NCBI GenBank assembly: GCA_007748055.1
Contig: CP036279.1
Coordinates: 7,068,001-7,132,000, forward strand
Source of the DNA: Kolteria novifilia
GTDB taxonomy: Bacteria > Planctomycetota > Planctomycetia > Kolteriales > Kolteriaceae
Direction of reading: 5' to 3'
DNA: 64,000 bases
A model generated the notes under the pieces. That model made no database searches and was not told the DNA's origin. It saw nothing but the letters and a program-made list of their open reading frames with translations. A program made the translations under genes and the position numbers. Below, piece by piece: positions 36,065 to 45,638 of this stretch (its first letter is position 1; each line of letters begins with the position of its first letter).

Positions 36065-36426
36065 CTCGCACCTCCTAAACGTTGCTTGCTCCGGCATCGT
36101 GTCCGAAGCACCCTTTGATCGACGATGCTTCAAACGCAACGGTCGTGCCGAGGCCGAAAACGGGGGAGATTTGGTCGAAAATCGTTCAAGATCGGATGCT
36201 GGGCGCCAGAAAATTGGTGAACGGCGCCAGACCTCTGGCCGCGCGGCCGTCAATTTGGGGTTCCGGGCGGGGAGCGCATTGGTCGATTCACGAAGAACGC
36301 CCCCATCAGCCGATATGCTCTGCGTCGCCCTTGGCCCCATGCTGGAGCGGGAACGACCGAGGGCTGGGCCGCGCCGGGGCACTCCCCATCGCGGCCGAGG
36401 TAGCTTGACAGGAGGGACTCTTCTTC
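36065..36426. other. Divergent intergenic region
   Basis: This 362-base gap lies between the secreted protein gene and the small acidic protein gene. It has GGCGCCAGA twice about 25 bases apart (near 36208 and 36224). No gene or known site was recognised. Confidence 0.45.
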
Positions 36427-36651
36427 ATGGATCACGAACCCATTAGCCCCGAGGACTTTAGCGACGACACGCTGGATCTCGAGCCGGTCGACGCCGCCGA
36501 GGCCGATCGCGTCATCGCGGTGCTGACCGAACTCGCCGAGGAGATTGAGGGAACCGTGTTGCGTCGCCTTCTCGATGCGACGTGTTGCGACATCGCCGAC
36601 TTGGTCCCCGAAGAGGATGAAGCGGACGGCGCCGAAGCTCAAGCGGCCTAG
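36427..36651 (+). CDS. Small acidic hypothetical protein
   Basis: A 74-residue very acidic protein of unknown family. ATG 36427 follows AGGAGGG. One amphipathic helical core (EADRVIAVLTELAEEIEGTVLRRLL) ends in DATCCDIADL, and both ends are acidic and probably disordered. It has no membrane segment. It precedes the transketolase gene on the same strand by 287 bases and is probably separate. Confidence 0.6.
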   Translation: MDHEPISPEDFSDDTLDLEPVDAAEADRVIAVLTELAEEIEGTVLRRLLDATCCDIADLVPEEDEADGAEAQAA

Positions 36652-36938
36652 AAGACGCCCCTCGGCCGACATGATCGAGGTCATGACTCCCCTGACAACC
36701 AGCGGCCCGTGACACCGGAGTTCAACGCTCCGCCACGGCATGCGTACGATCCCCTTCTCGGGTGAGGCGCGGACCCCTGCGTCTCACCCTCCTTTCGTTC
36801 CCCACGCCCGTCGCCCGCCTCAAGCAATCGCTTCCCGAGCGTTGATGGCCACCCGATGCTCTCTATAACGGCGCGCATCGCGTCCACCATTCGTCGAATT
36901 CTCACCAGGCCACTCGCCATCAAACCACGGGGGGACTC

Positions 36939-38801
36939 ATGACGACCGAAACGACTGTCGTCGCACTTCGAGACATGGCCACCAAGCTGCGGATCCACTC
37001 GATTGAATCAACCACGGCAGCGGGATCGGGCCATCCGACCTCCTGTTGCTCCATCGCGGAGATCATGTCGGTCCTCTTTTTCGACACCATGCGCTACCAC
37101 GTGCAGGATCCCCGGAACCCGAACAACGACCGGCTGATTCTCTCGAAGGGGCACGCGGCACCGATCCTCTACGCGGCGTGGGCGGAAGCAGGTCTCTTCC
37201 CGACGGACGACTTGCTTAGGCTTCGGCAACTCGATTGCGATCTCGAGGGACATCCGACGCCGCGACTAAGCTTTGTCGACGTCGCGACCGGCTCGCTCGG
37301 ACAAGGTCTCTCCGTCGGAGTCGGGATGGCGCTGTCGAGCAAGTACCTCGATCACAGCGACAATCGTGTCTATGTCGTCCTGGGGGATGGCGAGTCGGCG
37401 GAAGGTTCCGTCTGGGAGGCACTCTCCCTGGCGGGGCACTATCGACTCGACAACCTCTGCGCGATCTTCGACATCAATCGACTCGGCCAGAGCGAGGCAA
37501 CGATGTTCGGTCATGACCTCGCGGTGTATCGCCAGCGAATCGAAGCGTTCGGCTGGAACGCCATCGTCATCGATGGCCACGACATCACCGCGCTGCGCAG
37601 CGCGTTCACGTTGGCGGCCTCGACGATGGGAGCCCCCACCGCATTGATCTGCCAGACCTACAAAGGCCATGGCATTCCAGGCATTGAGGATGAAGACAAC
37701 TGGCACGGCAAGGCGCTCGGCGACAAGACCGAGGATGCAATCAGCCATCTGAAGTCCCAGCTCTCGGGTTCCGGCCAGCCCTCTCCCAGAACGCCGCTCG
37801 ACGCGCTATCGAGTCCGGGCCCGGTCAACATCGCCATCCCAACCCCCGACTACACGAAGGGGGAAGAGGTCGCCACCCGCGCCGCCTACGGTTCGGGGAT
37901 CAAAAAGCTCGGCGCCGCCGACGAACGGGTGGTCGCGATCGACGGCGACACGAAGAACTCGACCTACGCCCAGAAGTTTCATGACACCAACCCGGAGCGA
38001 TTCTTCGAGTGCTACATCGCCGAGCAAAACCTCGTCGGTGTCGGCGTTGGTCTCGCGTGTCGCGGCAAGATCCCCTTCGTCTCGACATTCGCGTGCTTCT
38101 TGACGAGAGCCTTCGACCAGATTCGCATGGCGGCGATCTCGCAATCGACGGTCAACTTCGTCGGTTCGCACGCGGGCGTTTCGATCGGCGAGGACGGCCC
38201 ATCACAGATGGCGCTCGAGGACTTGGCGATGTTCCGCACCATCCCCAACTGCGTCGTCTTCTATCCCTCCGATGCTGTCTCCGGGGAACGCGCGTTGGAA
38301 CTCGCCGCCAACTACGCCGAGGGGATGACGTTCACCCGTACCAGTCGGCCCGCGACGCCGGTGGTGTACGACAACAACGAGCCCTTCCGCATCGGGCAAG
38401 CCAAGATCCTTCGCTCGAGCCCCAAGGACGTGGCGACGCTCGTCGGAGCCGGGGTCACGCTCGCCGAGACGCTCAAGGCGGCCGAACGCCTCGAGAAGAA
38501 TGGACTTCCGGTACGCGTGATCGATCCGTTCACGATCAAACCGATCGATGCGAAGACACTCATCACGGCGGCGAAGGAGACTGGCGGCGTGATCATCACG
38601 GTCGAGGACCACTATCCGCAAGGAGGGCTCGGCGAAGCGGTCGCCTCGGCGGTCGCCGCGGAGAAGAATGTGCGTGTCTTTCGCCTTGCCGTGGGCGAGA
38701 TCCCTCGAAGTGGCGAGTCGGCTGAACTCCTGCATCGCTATGGCATCGATGCCGATGCGATTGTCGCGAAAGTCGAGGAGGTCACTGCGTCGAAGGGGTA
38801 G
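36939..38801 (+). CDS. tkt: Transketolase, short (animal-like) type
   Basis: A 620-residue thiamine-diphosphate enzyme moving two-carbon units between sugar phosphates in the pentose phosphate pathway. Signatures: TTAAGSGHPTSCCS, LSKGHAAPILYAAWAEAG, GDGESAEGSVWEA with DINRLGQ (ThDP/Mg site), YIAEQNLVGVGVGLA, SIGEDGPSQMALEDLAMF and EDHYPQGGLGEAVASAV. Length and wording follow vertebrate transketolases (~620 residues) rather than the ~660-residue E. coli TktA type. The start follows a GGGGGG site. No transaldolase or other pentose-pathway gene is adjacent. Confidence 0.94.
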   Translation: MTTETTVVALRDMATKLRIHSIESTTAAGSGHPTSCCSIAEIMSVLFFDTMRYHVQDPRNPNNDRLILSKGHAAPILYAAWAEAGLFPTDDLLRLRQLDCDLEGHPTPRLSFVDVATGSLGQGLSVGVGMALSSKYLDHSDNRVYVVLGDGESAEGSVWEALSLAGHYRLDNLCAIFDINRLGQSEATMFGHDLAVYRQRIEAFGWNAIVIDGHDITALRSAFTLAASTMGAPTALICQTYKGHGIPGIEDEDNWHGKALGDKTEDAISHLKSQLSGSGQPSPRTPLDALSSPGPVNIAIPTPDYTKGEEVATRAAYGSGIKKLGAADERVVAIDGDTKNSTYAQKFHDTNPERFFECYIAEQNLVGVGVGLACRGKIPFVSTFACFLTRAFDQIRMAAISQSTVNFVGSHAGVSIGEDGPSQMALEDLAMFRTIPNCVVFYPSDAVSGERALELAANYAEGMTFTRTSRPATPVVYDNNEPFRIGQAKILRSSPKDVATLVGAGVTLAETLKAAERLEKNGLPVRVIDPFTIKPIDAKTLITAAKETGGVIITVEDHYPQGGLGEAVASAVAAEKNVRVFRLAVGEIPRSGESAELLHRYGIDADAIVAKVEEVTASKG

Positions 38802-38828
38802 CGTCCGAGGAGACCGTCTCAATGTCTT

Positions 38829-38886
38829 CACGCAAGCGTGAGTCCAATCGGCACGTCCACGCAAGCGTGAGCATGGCACCCAAGAG
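38829..38886. repeat. Degenerate dispersed element C, internally repeated
   Basis: CACGCAAGCGTGAG occurs at 38829-38842 and again at 38858-38871; the second is followed by CATGGCACCCAAGAG, matching the C elements at 13186 and 17223. It lies just after the transketolase gene. Confidence 0.6.
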
Positions 38887-38925
38887 AAGTCGAAGGTGTG
38901 CCGAAATCGGGGCTATTCGGCGGGC

Positions 38926-39600
38926 CTAGCTCAGCAGGGGTGCCGTCGTTCCCGACAGCAGGCTTAAGTACTGCAAGCCCTCGTCGATGAACCCGCAAAT
39001 GCCCTTGGTGGGCACCGTCACGCGTGCGTGGAAGAAGATGAGCCGATGATCCATGCCCTCGAGGTGGAGATCATGGCTGTCGACGATACGATCGAGGAGC
39101 TGCTCGGTGAAGATCGAACGAATACGGGAGGCATCATTGCCGACGAGTCGATAGCGTGCCGAGAAACCGGGCCGTTCCTTGAAGTTGATGTCGGTCAGGG
39201 TCACGAGCCCCTTGAGTTTGTCGAAGGGGCTATTCGCCGGGCGCAGCATGAACGCGGGCAATTCGACCTCGTTCGACTCGGCCATGAAAACGGTTTGGAC
39301 GACGCTCTCGTTTCCCTCTCGAAAATGAAAGTCGAAGACCCGGATGTGGATGCCGCGCCAATTCCCGTCGATGAGGTTTCGCACCTGTTCGAAGCGGCCG
39401 TGAAATCGCAGGTGCGACATGTCGACCCCTTCGAGGACGAAGTGAGCCGGATGCATCGCGAACTCGAATCCCATTCGACGCGCGAAGCGATGGAGTTCTT
39501 GGGTACGCTGTTGGGAAAGGCTCAAATTGATGAGCGTGAAGACGGCAAAGCATCCCGCCGCGACAAGCGCCATGATCCAAAACGATTGATCGAAAGCCAC
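38926..39600 (-). CDS. Hypothetical membrane-anchored protein
   Basis: A 224-residue protein with one N-terminal membrane helix (~8-28, FWIMALVAAGCFAVFTLIN) and a soluble domain of unknown family rich in beta segments (HIRVFDFHFREGNESVVQTV, HRLIFFHARVTVPTKG). GTG 39600 is supported by an excellent site (GGAGGAGGAG). It follows fhcB on the same strand after 51 bases and could share its transcript, though no role in C1 metabolism is implied by the sequence. Confidence 0.65.
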   Translation of the reverse strand: MAFDQSFWIMALVAAGCFAVFTLINLSLSQQRTQELHRFARRMGFEFAMHPAHFVLEGVDMSHLRFHGRFEQVRNLIDGNWRGIHIRVFDFHFREGNESVVQTVFMAESNEVELPAFMLRPANSPFDKLKGLVTLTDINFKERPGFSARYRLVGNDASRIRSIFTEQLLDRIVDSHDLHLEGMDHRLIFFHARVTVPTKGICGFIDEGLQYLSLLSGTTAPLLS

Positions 39601-39651
39601 CGAATCTCTCCTCCTCCAGAGGCCAGCCGCGATTGACGACGTGACCTCTTC

Positions 39652-40974
39652 TCAAGGCGCTGATCTGGGTATCGCCCCGTCTGATGTCGCCGCGGCATGA
39701 CCAAGCATCCCGAGCGTAAAGTCCACGCTGGGATAGGAAGACAGCATCGTCGGCCGTAGGGGCAACGGGATGCCATCGGCGCGTGAATAGATTCCGTCGC
39801 TGTGGCGCCCGGCGATCGAGGTGGTGAACGCGATCGACGCCCGCTCGCTCCAGGACGAGCGCTGATGGTCGATCGTGACGATCGGAATGCCACGAAGATG
39901 GTCGCGTGCCGCATCCGATAGGTCGTCCACCGCGTCGGCTCCGATCAGAAGCGCCGCGTCGACAAGTCCGCGTTCCAAGAGCCCCTGAGCGCCCCACTCC
40001 TTGCCGACATGGCGTGGGTACTTTCTGGTGAAGCTGACGGCGCTGGAGTAGCCTGTTTGCCAGCAAAAGGCATGTTCCACGCCAACGAGGTTCCCCTTCG
40101 CCCCCATCGGCAGGAGCACGAAACACGCTGTTTCGTTGAGTTCCATCACCAGCTTGGACAATTGTTCGACGGCGCGCGCGGATGCCGCGGCGAGGCGGCC
40201 CCCATGGAAGATCGCCCCGAACTGGCAGTCGCGTATCATCCCGGCAAGCCGATCGAGTGACTCCAACGGGATCCCGGATGGCGCCGACCGACCCGATCGG
40301 CCCCGCACAAGCGCGCGGAGCGTCCAGAGCGCGGCGATGCTTGCTTCGCGCGGGATGCGAATGAACTCGTCGGCAGCCGCCACGGAGGCGCTCTCGGCAT
40401 CGTCGATGACGACCACTCGCCGCTTGTGGTTCTCGTCGTCCGCGAGTCGAAGGGGCGCCCCGGACGTGAACCGTTCCGGATGACGAGGGTGAGTCGTGTG
40501 CGGATCGGCTCCCCAGTAGATCACCAAGTCGGCGCGATCGCGCACCTCGCCGAGCGTCGACGTCACGGTGCCGACACGACGCATCGCGGCGAGCGACCCC
40601 GCGAGGTCGCTCGAAACCGGCGTATCGATGATGGCTTGGAATCGGTCCGCGACCGCAAGCGCGCTGCGAACGCTCTGGGAAGTCGCCCAACGCAACCCGT
40701 AGACGAGAGGGAGCTTCGCGTCGGCAAGCAAAGCGGCGGCGGCTCGGGCCGCGCTACGGCTATTGACCGACTCGCCTTGCATCGCCGCCAACGGCATCGA
40801 CGTCGACTGCGACGACTGAAACCACTCCAACCCAACCGGACATGCGTTCTCGACCAGGTCGGGCCCGGACTTGCCCACCGTGACGAGAATGTCATCGCAC
40901 AGACACGAACAGGCGGCACATGTCGTTGGCGCGGGGCGGGGGGCTTCGTTCAACAGGTCGCTTGACTGATCCAT
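39652..40974 (-). CDS. fhcB: Formylmethanofuran dehydrogenase subunit B-like (formyltransferase/hydrolase complex)
   Basis: A 440-residue homologue of FwdB/FmdB, called FhcB in bacteria that use tetrahydromethanopterin-linked C1 transfer. The N-terminal cysteine segment reads CAACSCLCDDI, followed by ACPVGLEWF. Later family blocks include LVIYWGADPHTTHPRHPERF, HAFCWQTGYSSAVSF and ALLIGADAVDDL. In bacteria FhcABCD acts as a formyl-transferase/hydrolase releasing formate, and the B subunit often lacks its metal-pterin cofactor. ATG 40974 is preferred over an upstream TTG. The partner subunits A, C and D are not in this window, so the complex is encoded in pieces. Confidence 0.85.
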   Translation of the reverse strand: MDQSSDLLNEAPRPAPTTCAACSCLCDDILVTVGKSGPDLVENACPVGLEWFQSSQSTSMPLAAMQGESVNSRSAARAAAALLADAKLPLVYGLRWATSQSVRSALAVADRFQAIIDTPVSSDLAGSLAAMRRVGTVTSTLGEVRDRADLVIYWGADPHTTHPRHPERFTSGAPLRLADDENHKRRVVVIDDAESASVAAADEFIRIPREASIAALWTLRALVRGRSGRSAPSGIPLESLDRLAGMIRDCQFGAIFHGGRLAAASARAVEQLSKLVMELNETACFVLLPMGAKGNLVGVEHAFCWQTGYSSAVSFTRKYPRHVGKEWGAQGLLERGLVDAALLIGADAVDDLSDAARDHLRGIPIVTIDHQRSSWSERASIAFTTSIAGRHSDGIYSRADGIPLPLRPTMLSSYPSVDFTLGMLGHAAATSDGAIPRSAP

Positions 40975-41130
40975 ACCGGAACTCGACTCGTCCTCTGGCG
41001 ACAATCTTCTTCGGCTCTTGGTTATAGCAGATTGTCACCAAGGGATGTGCGCGAAGGCAAGCGGGCCGCCCAAAGCCACGATCGGGCAGCGCGACTTGAA
41101 GAGGAGGCGCGCCGGCAACCAAAGTCGAGG

Positions 41131-43692
41131 TTACCGGTAGCGTGGACCGGCGAAGGGAAGGCAGACCGGATTGAGGGGATAGCGGCGCCCGGCATTGGGA
41201 TCGTCGTCCTCCCACTCCCAATCGAGCGACAAGTCGATCTCCGAACGGAGGCTCTCGGCTCCGTCGCGCGATCGGTGCAGCGCGACGATCTCCTCGGCGC
41301 GGGCGGAGGGACGCACTTCCACCAAATGGACCGAGCGATCCCTGAACTTCTTGAAACTGAAGCGGGTGATCGATTCGACCGTCGTCAGTTCGAGTGTCGG
41401 GTCGGACGACATCCGCTCGATGTCCTCGTCGGTCATGACGGTGACGAACGGCCCCCGATCGAGAGCGAAACGAAGCGCCTGCGGAAAGATCGGCTCCGAA
41501 CGCATCGGGTCAACCAGCGGGATCGGATGTCCCACCTGATGAATGATGCTCGGCTCTCGGTAGAGCCAGAGAGCGATGGGACGGTCGGTCTCGATCGCCC
41601 GTAGTCGTTGAGCGATCGCCCAAGCCTCGCCCCCCTTGCCCACGTTGGGCGCGAGCTGGCTCCCACCGACGATGAAGGCAGCGACCATCGTTCCCGCGAC
41701 GATCACGAAGCCCCGCTTTAGCCGACGCTGCGAAATCAGATAGCCGGCGGGGACGAGCCCTCCGAACGCCAGGAACGAAATCACCACCACGCCCTGAATC
41801 ATCGTCTCGGGCATGTCGGCGACACGGCTGAGAAAGATCGCGAACCCCAGCCCGGCGATCGATCCACCGATCCCCCCGGCCACCAGCAAGTGCCCCAAGC
41901 GTGCCGGAAAAGCGCTCAATCCGGTGCGTCCCGCGAATCGTCCCACCAATGCCGACGCGACGATCAGCGCTAGCGCGGGGTAGGCCGGAAGGTAGTAGTG
42001 CACGAGCTTGGTCTTCACGAGTTCGAACATGAGCAGCGGTCCCACCGTCCAGCACGCCAGAAACGCCAGTCGGGGGTCGACGCGGAACTGTTGCCAGTGT
42101 CGCTTGATGCTCCACGGAAGCAGAATCGCCCAGGGAAACATCAGCCCGAGAAGCGTCAGGACGTAGAAACCGGGGAAGCCGCGATGACCTTCGAGGACCT
42201 TGAACGAACGCCGAACGACGTGATGCCCCAGCGCGAAATGGAGAAAATCTCCATCGGTCCGCTGCTGAACCATCATCACCCAAGGCGCGATGATCGCCAC
42301 GAAGAGAATCGGCCCCATGAGAAGGTGAAGCCGTCCCAGCCAACGAAACTCCCGTCGCAAGAGGCAAAAGGGGACGAGGGTTAGCCCGACGACGCCGAGC
42401 GCCACTGGCCCCTTGGTCAAGACGCCGAGCCCGAGAGCGGCCCAGAACGCGAACGCCGCCAGTAGAGACGGCCCCTGATAGAGTCGCCAAAGAGCCGTCA
42501 GGGCGAGCATGATGAAGAAGAGCAGTACCGAATCGACGGTGGCGAGTTTGGCTTCGACAATCGCCATCGGCGAAAGCGCCAACATCCAGCCCGCCAAGAC
42601 GCCGACGCGACGATCGAACATCGAGCGACCGAGGAAGTAGACCAGCAGAGCGGCGCCCGCGAGGCCACAGCCCGAGAAGAACCGAACCGCGAAGGTGCCG
42701 TCTCCGAAGACCTTGATCGCCCCCATCATGAGCCAATAGATGAGGATCGGCTTGTCGGGCCTCAAGTGGCCGTTGAAGGTGGGAACGACCCAATCCCCGC
42801 GTTCGAGCATCTCGCGCGCCGCCGTGGCGAATCGCGGTTCATCGCGATCCCAAAGGGGTGTCTCCGCGTTGCCCGCCCACGCGACGGCGAGGGTGACGAT
42901 CACGAGCACCCCGGGACTCGAGATCAGTCTCCAAACGCGTTTCTTCGTCACCAAGCCCGTGACAATCGACCATGGCCGCGTCAAGCCATCGGACCACGCG
43001 CGACTGATCGTCTCCTCCCAGCGACGCAGCCAAGGCATCTTGAGCACCAGGCATCCCATGATCAGTCCGAGCCAAGCTCCCGCGACGACGTCCGACGCGA
43101 AGTGGCGAACCGTGATGATGCGATTGAACGCGCAGCCGTAGGCGAGGGCCCAAACGATGGGGCGGGCGGGCGGATAAAACGCGCTGAGTCCGTAGCTCAT
43201 CGCGAACGCGGTCGCGGTGTGCCCCGAGGGAAAAGACTGGTTGCGTGACGAGCGAAAACCGCGGGCGGGCCCTTCGAGCACCGTTTGTCCGACAGCTTGG
43301 AGGGGACGTTGTCGCCCAATGATCATCTTGAGCATGCCACAGCTCAGACCGGTGAGGATCAACATCACGCCAAGAACCAAGGCGCGACCGCGATGCCGTT
43401 GGTCAAAGACCAGGATCATCACCAGGGACATCACGATGCCGAGCGCTTGCCCGTACATCGCCATCGAGATAATGAGTTGATGAAGTTCCCCATTGAGGGG
43501 TTCGGGGCCGTTGAACCAATTGTTGGCCAGATGAAAAACCGACCCGTCGAGCACCCACGCCAACGCCACCAGGGCGAGAAAACTGGCATGAAGCACCAGC
43601 CAAGAGGGATGCCAGCGCCTCCGCGCCGACTGAGGTCGATTCGCCCGTTCCGAGGACTCCGTCGTCAAAGGTGTTTCAAGCGCCGCGTCCAC
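41131..43692 (-). CDS. PAP2 phosphatase fused to ArnT-like GT-C glycosyltransferase
   Basis: An 853-residue polytopic membrane protein joining two enzymes. Residues ~30-215 form a PAP2 (type 2 phosphatidic acid phosphatase) domain with all three motifs: KMIIGRQRP (122-130), PSGH (155-158) and RHFASD (His197, Asp201). From ~265 on comes an ArnT/PMT-type GT-C transferase beginning WDRDEPRFATAAREM, with about ten membrane segments and a soluble tail. GTG 43692 is supported by GGAG seven bases upstream. A natural reading is coupled use and recycling of polyprenyl-(pyro)phosphate carriers at the outer membrane face; this is inference. Confidence 0.85.
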   Translation of the reverse strand: MDAALETPLTTESSERANRPQSARRRWHPSWLVLHASFLALVALAWVLDGSVFHLANNWFNGPEPLNGELHQLIISMAMYGQALGIVMSLVMILVFDQRHRGRALVLGVMLILTGLSCGMLKMIIGRQRPLQAVGQTVLEGPARGFRSSRNQSFPSGHTATAFAMSYGLSAFYPPARPIVWALAYGCAFNRIITVRHFASDVVAGAWLGLIMGCLVLKMPWLRRWEETISRAWSDGLTRPWSIVTGLVTKKRVWRLISSPGVLVIVTLAVAWAGNAETPLWDRDEPRFATAAREMLERGDWVVPTFNGHLRPDKPILIYWLMMGAIKVFGDGTFAVRFFSGCGLAGAALLVYFLGRSMFDRRVGVLAGWMLALSPMAIVEAKLATVDSVLLFFIMLALTALWRLYQGPSLLAAFAFWAALGLGVLTKGPVALGVVGLTLVPFCLLRREFRWLGRLHLLMGPILFVAIIAPWVMMVQQRTDGDFLHFALGHHVVRRSFKVLEGHRGFPGFYVLTLLGLMFPWAILLPWSIKRHWQQFRVDPRLAFLACWTVGPLLMFELVKTKLVHYYLPAYPALALIVASALVGRFAGRTGLSAFPARLGHLLVAGGIGGSIAGLGFAIFLSRVADMPETMIQGVVVISFLAFGGLVPAGYLISQRRLKRGFVIVAGTMVAAFIVGGSQLAPNVGKGGEAWAIAQRLRAIETDRPIALWLYREPSIIHQVGHPIPLVDPMRSEPIFPQALRFALDRGPFVTVMTDEDIERMSSDPTLELTTVESITRFSFKKFRDRSVHLVEVRPSARAEEIVALHRSRDGAESLRSEIDLSLDWEWEDDDPNAGRRYPLNPVCLPFAGPRYR

Positions 43693-43945
43693 TCAAGACT
43701 CCACCCAGCCGCACATGTTCTTTACGCCGACGTTATCGACGTTGTGGGCCCCATAGCATTGGCTAAGGAACGGAAAAAGGGCATTCAGGGTGACGAGTGA
43801 CCACACTTGGGCAGTGAAGGGAGAAAGACAGCGCAGCCTGGCGAATCCAGGGGGAACGCCAGTCAGAATCTAGGAAGGATAGGAAGTCCTTCCCAATGCT
43901 TCAGCAAACGGGCCACCAGGAGCGAGAGCTGGCAACACGCGTCGA

Positions 43946-45427
43946 CTAGGAAATAAGGGCCCGGTAGCGGGCGTAGTGCTCGTCCCATTGCGGGTTCGGT
44001 TGTGGCTCGTAGGTCTTCACGTCGGCGTTGCGTCGCACCACCGCACGAATATCCGCGAGCGACCCCAACTCGCCCACCGCCATCGCCTGGACCAGGCAGT
44101 TGCCGATCGACGTCGCTTCGACCGGACCGGCCACGACCACTCGACCGGTGCAGTCCGCCGTCATTCGACAGAGGAGTTCGTTTCGGCATCCACCGCCGAC
44201 GATGTGAATCGTGCTGAATCGTTTGCCCAGAACCTCCTCGAGTTCCTCGACCGTCTGCCGGTAGCAAAGGGCCAAACTCTCGAGGCAACAGCGAACGATG
44301 GCGCCTTCGTCGGAGGGAACAGGCTGATCGGATCGACGACAGCAGTCCTGGATCGCTTCCACCATGTTGGTCGGGTTGAAGAGGCTCTCGTTGTTGGGGT
44401 CGACGATCGACCCGAAGGCGGGGGCCTCCTCCGCAAGCCGCGTCAGCGTGGCGTAGTCGAGTTCGTTTCCGGCTTCGACAAAGCTCTTTCTCGACTGTTG
44501 GACCAACCAGAGCCCCATGATGTTTTTCAGGAAGCGGATCGTGTTGCCAATGCCCCCTTCGTTGGTGAACTTGCACGCGAGCGCCTTGGCGTTGATCACC
44601 GGCGAGGGAACTTCCGCCCCCATCAGCGACCAGGTCCCGGAACTGATATAGCACCAGTCGTTGCGCTGCCCCGCCGGGACGGCGACGACGGCGGCCGCCG
44701 TGTCGTGTCCGGGACTGGCGATCACCTTGGTCCCGACAACACCGATCTCGTCGACCAGATGCGACGTGACGTCACCAACCACGCTTCCGGTGGGAACGAT
44801 CTCCGGAAAGATGCCCTCGGGCAATCCGAACTGCTCGATCAGCTTGAGGTCCCAAGTCTTGGACACGGCGTCAAGCAACTGGCTGGTCGACGCAATCGAA
44901 TACTCGGCCCCCTTGCGCCCAGTCAGGAAGAAACTCAGCAAGTCAGGCATGAACAAAAGCGAGGCAACCCCGGAGAACGGATCGGCGCTCGCCGCGTGAT
45001 GCTTCATCGCCAGGAGTTGGTAGAGCGTATTAAATTTTAGGAACTGGATCCCGGTCCGCTGGAAGACCTCGTCGCGCGGCATGATCTCGAACGCGGCTTC
45101 CATCATGCCGTCGGTCCGGGCGTCGCGATAGCAAACGGGATTGCCGACGAGACTCCCCTCGGCGTTGAGCAGTCCGAAGTCGATCCCCCAGGTATCGATG
45201 CCGATGGCCGACGGGGGACCGAATTGGCGAACGGCTTTCGCGATGCCGGTCTTGATCTCGTGCCAGAGCCGGAGCGTATCCCAGTAGACGGTGCCGAGCA
45301 CGTCGATCTGCAGGTTGGCGAAGCGGTGCGACTCTTCGATTTGGAGCTCTTCGCCGTCAAAGTGCCCAACAATCGTGCGACCACTTTCCGCACCAAGATC
45401 GACCGCGAGAAAGTCCTTTGTCGCCAT
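43946..45427 (-). CDS. rhaB: Rhamnulokinase
   Basis: A 493-residue FGGY-family sugar kinase matching rhamnulokinase, which phosphorylates L-rhamnulose. Markers: FLAVDLGAESGRTIVG at the N-terminus (phosphate 1), IGIDTWGIDFGLL, NPVCYRDARTDG, ASPGHDTAAAVVAVP, and IHIVGGGCRNELLCRMTAD near the C-terminus (adenosine site). The start ATG follows a GAGG site. No rhamnose isomerase or rhamnulose-phosphate aldolase is next to it. It is divergent from rlmN, and the membrane fusion gene lies 253 bases downstream on the same strand. Confidence 0.92.
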   Translation of the reverse strand: MATKDFLAVDLGAESGRTIVGHFDGEELQIEESHRFANLQIDVLGTVYWDTLRLWHEIKTGIAKAVRQFGPPSAIGIDTWGIDFGLLNAEGSLVGNPVCYRDARTDGMMEAAFEIMPRDEVFQRTGIQFLKFNTLYQLLAMKHHAASADPFSGVASLLFMPDLLSFFLTGRKGAEYSIASTSQLLDAVSKTWDLKLIEQFGLPEGIFPEIVPTGSVVGDVTSHLVDEIGVVGTKVIASPGHDTAAAVVAVPAGQRNDWCYISSGTWSLMGAEVPSPVINAKALACKFTNEGGIGNTIRFLKNIMGLWLVQQSRKSFVEAGNELDYATLTRLAEEAPAFGSIVDPNNESLFNPTNMVEAIQDCCRRSDQPVPSDEGAIVRCCLESLALCYRQTVEELEEVLGKRFSTIHIVGGGCRNELLCRMTADCTGRVVVAGPVEATSIGNCLVQAMAVGELGSLADIRAVVRRNADVKTYEPQPNPQWDEHYARYRALIS

Positions 45428-45638
45428 GGTTACCTCAAAGGGAGATCAAACGTCGGCATGCCGCCTTCCCCAGAGCGGGCTCGCCGAGATCGAAGGAACG
45501 GGAGGAACGGAAGCGGCCCCGCATGTTCCGCACCGAGAGCGAAGAGTATAATATCGGCTCACGCGATGGGCTCAAAGGAAAAGGACTCAGGGCATTAACG
45601 GATCGAAACGGGCACTTTGGAATGCCTCCCTGGAGGAG

